Below are positions 45,173-51,977 of a stretch of 64,000 nucleotides of DNA, one piece after another. Every line of letters begins with the position of its first letter. The first letter of the stretch is position 1. Origin of the DNA: Flagellimonas hadalis (GTDB lineage Bacteria; Bacteroidota; Bacteroidia; Flavobacteriales; Flavobacteriaceae). The stretch is taken from contig NZ_VNIK02000008.1 of assembly GCF_007785775.2 (NCBI RefSeq), forward strand, positions 124,001 to 188,000, written 5' to 3'. The notes below the pieces were generated by a model. The model did not search any database and had not been told where the DNA came from. It saw only the letters and a list, made by a program, of their open reading frames with translations. The position numbers and the translations under genes are program-made.

Positions 45173-45646
45173 ATGAACATGGAAGTAAAGACAAAAAATG
45201 CATTGAGAGTGACCCTTTTTCAAGTGGGAATGCCAACAACTGGGGAAGGTACTTGCTCAGCCTGTGATTCTGTTCAAGGTGTATTGCTATCGGCGATTCA
45301 AGAAGTTCAAGAACTCTTTGATCATTTGAACTGCGAAATCTTGTTCAGTTCAACCATGATTAAAACGATAGAGGAAGCCGAAAAAGCCCATATTGTTGCT
45401 TCCCCTACCATAAGGGTCGGCAACCTCGATTTCCATCCTGAACATTTGGAAGACAGTCCGGAAGCCAGGGAATGGGTTTGGAATGGAGCTACAATGGGAG
45501 AACCCAATAAAGAAATCTTAATCGAGGTATTGCTCAAAGGCTATTTTGAACCCAAAAATGACCATGGGGAAATAACCTTGTCCCCTTACATTCTAAAACA
45601 CTTAAAAGGAGAAGTGACCGCGGATTCCAACTGCGGATGCCATTGA
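45173..45646 (+). CDS. DUF2703 thiol-rich protein
   Basis: A 157-residue cytosolic protein of the DUF2703 family, whose fold is thioredoxin-like and whose function is unknown. The redox-type motif GTCSACDSV is near residue 26-34, IVASPTIRVGNLDFHPEHLED supplies the cis-Pro strand, and the C-terminus ends SNCGCH. Family members sit in arsenic, mercury and cobalt clusters. It is the last gene before a strong terminator. Confidence 0.85.
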   Translation: MNMEVKTKNALRVTLFQVGMPTTGEGTCSACDSVQGVLLSAIQEVQELFDHLNCEILFSSTMIKTIEEAEKAHIVASPTIRVGNLDFHPEHLEDSPEAREWVWNGATMGEPNKEILIEVLLKGYFEPKNDHGEITLSPYILKHLKGEVTADSNCGCH

Positions 45647-45715
45647 TGAATGATTGGGTGAACCGCCTTAGGTTCTGTTAGATGAGATTTACCTCATACA
45701 AGAAAAGACCTTATT

Positions 45716-45746
45716 AAGCTCATCGGAAACGATGGGCTTTTGTTTT
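45716..45746 (+). terminator. Terminator of the SigZ-ArsP-DUF2703 unit
   Basis: AAGCTCATCG (45716-45725) pairs with CGATGGGCTT (45730-45739), with one G-T pair, around a GAAA tetraloop and followed by a T-rich tract to 45746. Confidence 0.8.
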
Positions 45747-46068
45747 ACCTATTTTTTGAATTTGGCAATCTTCCCAGTAGTATTTCATTACCGTTCAATA
45801 CCCCAATGCCGTATCGTCCCCTCGTTTGTCCGCCCCGCCCTCAAATAAGTCATTTTCAGGACTAGGACGGCGGATACGCTTCCCATAACCTAGGTTCGTG
45901 CCTGATTGATATTGTAGCCTTTGGTTTTTAGGGTTCTATGGGTTTTCAAAGAAAAACCTTCGGTTTCAAACATGCGTACAAGGGATATCCATCTAAGGTT
46001 TGGAACTATAATACCCTTATGGGCCTTCTGGAGGGGTAGATTTCTTTTTTATCTTCCAATAGTTTTCG
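45747..46068. other. Gene-free stretch left of the repair cassette
   Basis: About 320 bases with no supported gene and no recognised promoter; a few short inverted repeats but nothing conclusive. Stop codons are frequent in all frames. Confidence 0.5.
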
Positions 46069-46134
46069 AAAGATAAGCCCGCAAATGGTTTGTCGGACAA
46101 GGGACGGCATAAAGCCGTTCCCCTGTCACTTTTT
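46069..46134 (+). repeat. Left copy of the 66-67 bp hairpin repeat flanking the repair cassette
   Basis: Matches 54995-55061 in the same orientation at about 58 of 67 aligned positions (counted by eye), with 27 consecutive identical bases from 46094. The core is a hairpin: GGGACGGC, loop ATAAA, GCCGTTCCC, with outer GACA/TGTC pairs, followed by T5. It can act as a terminator, but here it sits upstream of the ParB-like gene and about 420 bases beyond the previous gene. Confidence 0.75.
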
Positions 46135-46214
46135 ATTCCGTTTCCTTGCCACTCCAAAAATTTGTCTTCCGCTTGGTTTCCGCTCAAATATTGTTTAACC
46201 AAAATCCAAAGATC

Positions 46215-48011
46215 ATGGAAGCACAAACAAAGAAGAGAGCGACACGTAAAGCAGGTAACAACCAAGGTTCAAAGTCGGAACAAACCAAAACTGTGGAGAA
46301 GGTGGAAAACGTTCCACAGATCCAGTTGTTGGGAATCGATTCGGTTTTCCCGGACCCAGACCAACCCCGAAAAACCTTTGATGAGCAAAGTCTCAATCAT
46401 TTGGAACAGAGCATTGCCGAACATGGGGTGCTGCAGCCGATCACCGTACGAAAATCCGACGAAGGTTTTATCATCGTCATGGGTGAGCGAAGGTATCGTG
46501 CCAGTAAATTGGCAGGATTGACCACTATCCCTGCCATGGTAAGGGACTATAGGGACACTGAGATTCTGGAGGTCCAGATCATCGAGAACCTACAGCGCAA
46601 GGATGTGGAACCCACGGAGGAGGCCGAGGCCATCCAATTTTTGTTGGATCGTTACGAACCCGGGGAGATTGCAAAACGTCTGGGCCGATCTGAGAACTAT
46701 ATCCGGCAACGCATCAAGTTGGCAGGATTGATCGAGGGATTCAAGGCCTTTATCCGCAGTGGGGAAATGACCCTCTCCCTAGGGGTGGCCGTGGCCCTTT
46801 TTGAACCCGGAGAACAACTGATGCTGTTGGAAAGCCTAGAAGACGAATTCCAGGAACATCGGATCAAACGGATGATCGAAAGCCGCACCTTCGATCTGTC
46901 CAAAGCCCCTTTTGGGTTGTCGGATAAGACGTTGCTTCCCAAAGCCGGGGCTTGCCATACCTGTCCCTTCAATGCTGCCAATCAGGGCAATTTGTTCGGT
47001 GATGGGAAGATGGTCTGTACCCGGACCTCCTGTTTTGAGAACAAAAAGACCAAGACCTTTATGCAGCTATTGAAAAGCGTGAAAAAGGAAGGATTGAAAC
47101 TGGTGCCCAACATCAACAAATACCGGGTGGACGAGGAACGCAACCAATGGGTCATGGCCCAAATGGAAAAGGAGGGCCTAGCGGTGCATTTGACCAATGG
47201 GCTGGACATTTTAAAGGAGCCCATAGAACCTACCATGAATCACATTAGGGAGGAGCACCGACACTATGAATATACCGAGGAAGAGTTGGGTGAATTCCTG
47301 AAAGAGGCCCTGGAATCCTTCACGGAGGAAAAGGAGGCATGGGACAAGGCCGTGGACCTTGGATTTGAAAAGGGTATCCTGCTGGAAACGGACACCTATT
47401 TGAGCCGGCCGGTATTTGTGAAGGTCAGGGAAGAAACCCATAGTGGAAGTTCAGGTACCAAGGCCTTGGAGCAACGCAAAATGTCCGAGTGTACCCCGGA
47501 GGAGCAGATCATCAAGATCAATACACGGGAATTGCGGAAAAAACAGATCGAGAACAACAACCAGTTCAAGGAAGTCGTGGACATGATACGTGAGACCGAT
47601 TATATCAACCTGAAAAAGCCTTTGTCCACGGATGAAATGGTGGCCATTGCCATTTCCCTGTTCGAGAACAACATCGGGTATTATAGCCAAAGGGAACATT
47701 TTGGGGAATTCTTCGGCGAGGATTCCAAGTTATCCGATGGGGAACGGGTGGCCCGGTTCAAACAGGGTTTCAAAAAGGAGACCTTGTATAAACTGCTCCG
47801 GTTCCTGTTGACCCGACAGGTACACCTTGGGGAAAGCAACCACTCCAATGATTTGACCAACCGATCCTTTTATGTGGCAATGCAATCCTTTTACAAGGAG
47901 AAGATTTTGGGAATCGAAAAATCCTATACTGAAAAGCGTCAAAAACGGGAGGAACGGATCAAGGAAAGGGTGGCCAGTTTAGAACGGCAGGCCAAAATAT
48001 TGGAGGGATAG
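46215..48011 (+). CDS. ParB-like DNA-binding protein without ParA partner
   Basis: A 598-residue protein. After a Lys/Thr-rich head, residues 38-125 are a ParB N-terminal domain (PDPDQPRKTFDEQSL, CTP-binding GERRYRASKLAGL), then ENLQRKDVEPTEEAEAI and a helix-turn-helix (EIAKRLGRSENYIRQRIKLA). A cysteine cluster follows near 247-275 (CHTCPF ... VCTRTSC), the zinc-finger-like insert of plasmid and integrative-element ParB proteins, then about 300 residues of charged helical sequence. It lacks an adjacent parA, so a partition role is doubtful. ATG 46215 is the first start with family-like sequence. Confidence 0.9.
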   Translation: MEAQTKKRATRKAGNNQGSKSEQTKTVEKVENVPQIQLLGIDSVFPDPDQPRKTFDEQSLNHLEQSIAEHGVLQPITVRKSDEGFIIVMGERRYRASKLAGLTTIPAMVRDYRDTEILEVQIIENLQRKDVEPTEEAEAIQFLLDRYEPGEIAKRLGRSENYIRQRIKLAGLIEGFKAFIRSGEMTLSLGVAVALFEPGEQLMLLESLEDEFQEHRIKRMIESRTFDLSKAPFGLSDKTLLPKAGACHTCPFNAANQGNLFGDGKMVCTRTSCFENKKTKTFMQLLKSVKKEGLKLVPNINKYRVDEERNQWVMAQMEKEGLAVHLTNGLDILKEPIEPTMNHIREEHRHYEYTEEELGEFLKEALESFTEEKEAWDKAVDLGFEKGILLETDTYLSRPVFVKVREETHSGSSGTKALEQRKMSECTPEEQIIKINTRELRKKQIENNNQFKEVVDMIRETDYINLKKPLSTDEMVAIAISLFENNIGYYSQREHFGEFFGEDSKLSDGERVARFKQGFKKETLYKLLRFLLTRQVHLGESNHSNDLTNRSFYVAMQSFYKEKILGIEKSYTEKRQKREERIKERVASLERQAKILEG

Positions 48012-48032
48012 GGCTTCCAAATGGTACAAAAG

Positions 48033-48061
48033 AAGGGTTCGGGAAAGCGAACCCTTTTTAT
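48033..48061 (+). terminator. Terminator of the ParB-like gene
   Basis: AAGGGTTCG (48033-48041) pairs perfectly with CGAACCCTT (48048-48056) over a 6-base loop, followed by TTTTATT. It lies between the convergent ParB-like and fic genes. Confidence 0.8.
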
Positions 48062-48140
48062 TTTGGTCGAACCATGCCGGTGTCCTACCACAGATAGGGA
48101 TTTGAATAGTTAGGGAACCCAAACTGGGTCAGGTTACCCA

Positions 48141-49688
48141 TCAACCTTGGAAAATACTTTGGAATGAATCTTCAATTTCCTGGATTTCAGCATCTGTCAA
48201 TTCCGCAAATTCCTTTTCCCTTCTTTTTTTGGACAATATACCTTCATTCTGGTTCAGAAACTTGATCAAAAGATCGACTTTGGTATCCGGTAAGGTCACA
48301 CGGGCATTGATAAGGTTTGTCATCCGATCGTATTTTTCCAAATAGTCCAATTCTTCCGGTATGATCCTTTCAATGGTCTCTTCCACACAGGTATACAGGA
48401 ATTCCGCTTGTTTGGTCAAATCAAAGTACCGGTATAGATCAATGGTTTCGTTCAGGATATCGATGTTATGGTCTTGTGTTTCCTCCCATTCGATCAAATC
48501 GACCCTTGGCGAGGAAAAATGCTCCAGAATATCCTGATATTCATCAATCCGTTCCAGAATGGCAGAGGATATGGGGAATATCATACCTCTCTTGGTATAC
48601 CCCATCCGGGTAAGCAAATGGTGGATGATATAGCGATGTATCCTCCCGTTGCCATCGGATAGGGGATGGATAAAAACAAAGCCAAATGCGATGGTGGCCG
48701 CGGCCAATACAGGATTGTACCGAGACTTCTGCAACAGCTCGTTCGTACCGAACAACCCTTGCATCAAAAGAGGAAGGTCCTTGGCCTTGGCAGAGATGTG
48801 GTCGGGCAAGGGGGAGAGGGTCTCCCTATCGTGCTCCCCAATAAAGCCTTCCCCGGTCCTGATGCCCATATGCCTCAGTTTTTTGTTGCCGATGACAATA
48901 TGCTGTAACCGTTCGATCTCCTGTATGCCCAAAGGGGACTTGCCCGATTGGCCTATGGCTTTTCCCCAATTCCTTGCCCGCATGCTCGGGGGATGTTCCC
49001 CTTCTATGGCAAAGGATGCCTTCGAGTCCTTCAACAATAAAAAAGCAGCGGTCCTTCGAATAAGATCCTTGTCCCGTTTGCCCAATCCCTTTTCGATGGT
49101 TTCAGATAGGTCCTTGGCAATATACCCATCCAGTTTTGCCGTCCGTCGGATCATCGGGCAGTACCCCGGGACCCCGGGCAGGTTGTTCTTGACGCGATGC
49201 CGTGTGGAATTCTCGGGCTCGGCCGTATATTGTAGGTTGGGGTCCACCACCGTTACATAAGTGCCCTTGTTCAGGTTCGGTACGTCAAGGGTTATTCCGG
49301 TCAGCCATTCGTATAGAAACCACGCCCTTCTAGTGTATTGCCCCGTGGGCTCCTCTTCCAACATTTGGTGTATGATGGCATCCCCGGTCAACTCGAAAAA
49401 CCTTTTGAGGAGATATAGGTCCAAGGGCTCGTATTTAAGGGCAAAGACCAAATGGCTTTTCAGGTCGTCCTTGGGTTTGTGCCTTATGGTGAACACTTGC
49501 CATTGGTCCGTATCGTAGCGTTGGTGCTTCTCCGTTGCCATGGCCAATATATCAGGCAGGGGAACCGCTACATCAAATTGATTCTCCATTGTGGCAATCA
49601 AAAGGGACTGACCTACCAAGAAACCTTCCTCAGGTAAGGTGCGGCCATGAAAAACCGTTATTTTCTGTGAAAAATCATTATTTTTCAT
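48141..49688 (-). CDS. Fic-domain protein with internal inhibitory helix
   Basis: A 515-residue Fic protein that probably transfers AMP or another nucleotide to a target protein. The active-site loop is FIHPLSDGNGRIHR (consensus HxFx[DE]GNGRxxR) near 330-343. Upstream, SFAIEG within LKDSKASFAIEGEHPPS matches the [ST]xxxE[GN] inhibitory motif whose Glu blocks ATP, so the enzyme should be autoinhibited in cis. The C-terminal about 130 residues look like a winged-helix region. It is transcribed after SRAP on the minus strand. Its start codon lies inside a duplicated element. Confidence 0.92.
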   Translation of the reverse strand: MKNNDFSQKITVFHGRTLPEEGFLVGQSLLIATMENQFDVAVPLPDILAMATEKHQRYDTDQWQVFTIRHKPKDDLKSHLVFALKYEPLDLYLLKRFFELTGDAIIHQMLEEEPTGQYTRRAWFLYEWLTGITLDVPNLNKGTYVTVVDPNLQYTAEPENSTRHRVKNNLPGVPGYCPMIRRTAKLDGYIAKDLSETIEKGLGKRDKDLIRRTAAFLLLKDSKASFAIEGEHPPSMRARNWGKAIGQSGKSPLGIQEIERLQHIVIGNKKLRHMGIRTGEGFIGEHDRETLSPLPDHISAKAKDLPLLMQGLFGTNELLQKSRYNPVLAAATIAFGFVFIHPLSDGNGRIHRYIIHHLLTRMGYTKRGMIFPISSAILERIDEYQDILEHFSSPRVDLIEWEETQDHNIDILNETIDLYRYFDLTKQAEFLYTCVEETIERIIPEELDYLEKYDRMTNLINARVTLPDTKVDLLIKFLNQNEGILSKKRREKEFAELTDAEIQEIEDSFQSIFQG

Positions 49689-49711
49689 ATGATGACGTGA
49701 AATATAATGAC
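49645..49711. repeat. Direct repeat, copy A, over the fic start codon
   Basis: Begins CCATGAAAAAC and ends GTGAAATATAATGAC. It aligns with copy B 74 bases away. TGA of the TGAAA half-sites falls at 49648, 49668 and 49698, intervals of 20 and 30 bases. The fic ATG (49688 on the minus strand) is inside it. Confidence 0.65.
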
Positions 49712-49718
49712 AAATATA

Positions 49719-49785
49719 CCATGAAAAACAATTACTTGGCGTGAAAAACGATGATTTTTATATATTTTTCATGAAATATAAGTAC
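49719..49785. repeat. Direct repeat, copy B, in the fic promoter region
   Basis: Begins CCATGAAAAAC and ends ATGAAATATAAGTAC. TGA half-sites fall at 49722, 49742 and 49772, the same 20 and 30 base intervals as copy A. In this copy TGAAAAAC-G-ATGATTTTT also forms inverted half-sites. Likely a regulator-binding array or a duplicated 5' end. Confidence 0.65.
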
Positions 49786-49889
49786 ATCTGTCTGGGTTGA
49801 CCGTTGAAGATCTTGCACTTCCGGGGCTAGCGAACCCTTAATGGGGGATATTCCCTGTCCGTACCCATGAACATGGTCAAAAGGAAAGG

Positions 49890-50645
49890 TCAATAGGGTA
49901 TGGACACCTCTTCGTAGTCCACTTTTTCAATGATGCCCGGATAGTTGGAATCCACACTTCTACTATAGAGGTCCTTGGTGACGGGATAGGCTTCCAGATC
50001 ACCTTCCCATAGATCGTCATCGATAAGATCTTGAACATCTGATTTATTGTTGCCGTTATGTAACCAAGCATCCAAGTTTTCATCATCAATGATGACGGGT
50101 CGCCTTTTCTTTTCATTGTGGATTTCCTCGAACATGGGGGTGGCGTCCTTGGTGAGTACGGCAAAGGTCCTCCGTCCATCGGCCGTGTTGGTATAGATGC
50201 CCGCTAGGTATATGGGGTCGCCGTTCTTTCTATGGAAATAAAACGGAACTTTAAAATCCTTTCCCTTGACTTTCACTTTCGTATTGTGTGGTTCGAAGAA
50301 TCCGTCCACGGGAATGATACAGCGTTGGTGCTCCCAACAGTACCGGTACACGAAGTGGTCAAAGAGCTTTTCGGATTTGGCATTCAGTCCCCCAAAGGTT
50401 TTTGGGTTCTTGAAATACTCCGTGTAATTTTCCTGCTTTTCCTTTGGGGGCATGATGCCCCACATCGCAGGGAGCATATTGTAGGGCTCTTCCTGGCCCA
50501 AAGTCCACATCACAGGATGGCTCCAGCCGTTGGCGTGGAAATAAATGAGTTCCAGGTCGGTGTCCAGGTCACCGTACATGGCCTTGACAGAAAGGAGTTT
50601 TTCCAGCTCCTTCCGTTCCCGGGTCTGTCTGGTCGAGTAACACAT
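49890..50645 (-). CDS. SOS response-associated peptidase, SRAP (YedK/HMCES) family
   Basis: A 251-residue protein that covalently caps abasic sites in single-stranded DNA. The catalytic Cys2 follows the initiator Met (MCYSTRQ). NAKSEKLFD supplies the conserved Asn, RCIIPVDGFFEP contains the active-site Glu, and PMFEEIHNEKKRRPVII contains the conserved His. It is divergent from dinB and precedes fic on the same strand by about 200 bases. Pairing with translesion polymerases fits protection of stalled, damaged ssDNA. Confidence 0.95.
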   Translation of the reverse strand: MCYSTRQTRERKELEKLLSVKAMYGDLDTDLELIYFHANGWSHPVMWTLGQEEPYNMLPAMWGIMPPKEKQENYTEYFKNPKTFGGLNAKSEKLFDHFVYRYCWEHQRCIIPVDGFFEPHNTKVKVKGKDFKVPFYFHRKNGDPIYLAGIYTNTADGRRTFAVLTKDATPMFEEIHNEKKRRPVIIDDENLDAWLHNGNNKSDVQDLIDDDLWEGDLEAYPVTKDLYSRSVDSNYPGIIEKVDYEEVSIPY

Positions 50646-50692
50646 GTTGAGGTTGAATTATGCCGTATTAAGATAGGCAAAATTGTTAAAGT

Positions 50693-50738
50693 TTTGAAAC
50701 GGGTTGTTTCTTTCCGTACATTTGGATATTTTCCAAAT
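50693..50738 (+). promoter_or_regulatory. dinB-dnaE promoter with overlapping operator palindrome
   Basis: TTTG at 50693-50696, 20 bases, then TACATTTG at 50717-50724, a near-consensus Bacteroidota promoter. ATTTGGA (50720-50726) and TCCAAAT (50732-50738) form a perfect 7-bp inverted repeat over the -7 box and start site, where a repressor would block transcription. Confidence 0.65.
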
Positions 50739-50761
50739 TATAGGAATAAATCCAACATTTT

Positions 50762-51976
50762 ATGAAACCCACCATTCTCCATATCGATCTGGATACCTTC
50801 TTCGTCTCCTGTGAACGACTACTGGACAGCCGTCTGATGAAGCGGCCCCTCTTGGTCGGTGGGTTGGGGGACAGAGGGGTGGTCGCGGCCTGTAGCTATG
50901 AGACCCGGCGTTTTGGGGTGCATTCAGGGATGCCCATGAAAGTGGCCCGGAGGTTGTGTCCGGAGGCCACTGTGATTAAGGGCAATGCAGGGACCTATAT
51001 GAAGTTCTCGGACAATGTGACCGAGATTATCAAGGAGAGTGTCCCGGTCTTTGAAAAGGCCAGTGTGGACGAGTTCTATGCCGACCTTTCCGGGATGGAC
51101 CGTTTCTTTGGCTGTTACAAATACGCCTCGGAAATTCGACAACGGATCTTGAGGGAAACGGGATTGCCTATTTCCTTTGGACTCTCCCAGAACAAGGTGG
51201 TCTCCAAAGTGGCCACCGGGGAGGCCAAGCCCAACAACCAGATGAAGATCGATCTTGGACTGGAGAAAGAGTTCCTGGCGCCTTTACACATTCGTAAACT
51301 GCCCTCCGTGGGGGAGAAAACCTATGGGCTTTTGTCCAATATGGGGGTGACTACCATACAGACCGTACAGCAACTGCCCTTGGAGATGCTGGAAAGCGCC
51401 TTTGGGTTGCATGGACGGACCATCTGGATGCGGGCCCAGGGGCTGGACAATTCCCCCTTGCTCCCGTTTCATGAACGGAAGTCCATTTCTACGGAACGTA
51501 CCTATGGAAAGGATACCACCGATATGGTCAAACTGGAGACCACCTTGTTCGCCATGGCCGAGAACCTGGCCTACCAACTCCGAAGGGCCAATAAGATGAC
51601 GGGCTGTGTGAGTGTGAAGATCCGGTACAGTGATTTCAAGACCTACACCAAGCAGAAACGGGTTCCCTATACTTCTGCGGACCATGTGTTGGTACCCTTG
51701 GTGAAGGAACTCTTTACCTCCCTTTATGACCGAAGGATGCTCATCCGACTCGTGGGTGTCAACTACAGTCATATCGTAGGGGGGCATTACCAGATCGACC
51801 TGTTCGCGGATGACGAAAAACTGCTCAACCTCTATCAGGCCATGGATCGTGTACGGAATCGATTTGGGGAATCCAGTTTGATGCGGGCCTCGGCCATGGG
51901 GGCCCATAGTATAGGAAGAGGCGGAAACCCCTTTGACGGACAACCACCCATCTTATTGGCCCATAGACAACAATAG
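50762..51976 (+). CDS. Y-family DNA polymerase (Pol IV/DinB-like)
   Basis: A 404-residue translesion polymerase. Metal-binding residues are present: DLDTFFVSCERL at the start and SVDEFYADLSGMD near 98-110, so it is predicted active, unlike ImuB. ALGL-type HhH segments include LPSVGEKTYGLLSNMGVTTI, and RAQGLDNSPLLP begins the little-finger domain. QPPILL near the C-terminus might be a clamp-binding peptide (uncertain). Its stop codon is one base before the dnaE start, so the two polymerases are co-translated. The dinB symbol is withheld because UmuC-like members of this family look alike. Confidence 0.92.
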   Translation: MKPTILHIDLDTFFVSCERLLDSRLMKRPLLVGGLGDRGVVAACSYETRRFGVHSGMPMKVARRLCPEATVIKGNAGTYMKFSDNVTEIIKESVPVFEKASVDEFYADLSGMDRFFGCYKYASEIRQRILRETGLPISFGLSQNKVVSKVATGEAKPNNQMKIDLGLEKEFLAPLHIRKLPSVGEKTYGLLSNMGVTTIQTVQQLPLEMLESAFGLHGRTIWMRAQGLDNSPLLPFHERKSISTERTYGKDTTDMVKLETTLFAMAENLAYQLRRANKMTGCVSVKIRYSDFKTYTKQKRVPYTSADHVLVPLVKELFTSLYDRRMLIRLVGVNYSHIVGGHYQIDLFADDEKLLNLYQAMDRVRNRFGESSLMRASAMGAHSIGRGGNPFDGQPPILLAHRQQ

Positions 51977-51977
51977 C

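Noticed and set aside
46302-46317. GTGGAA-N4-TTCCAC inverted repeat inside the ParB-like gene, resembling parS parts
   Set aside because: The arms are in the opposite order to parS (TTCCAC then GTGGAA), the centre is not palindromic, and it lies in conserved-looking coding sequence. Treated as chance.
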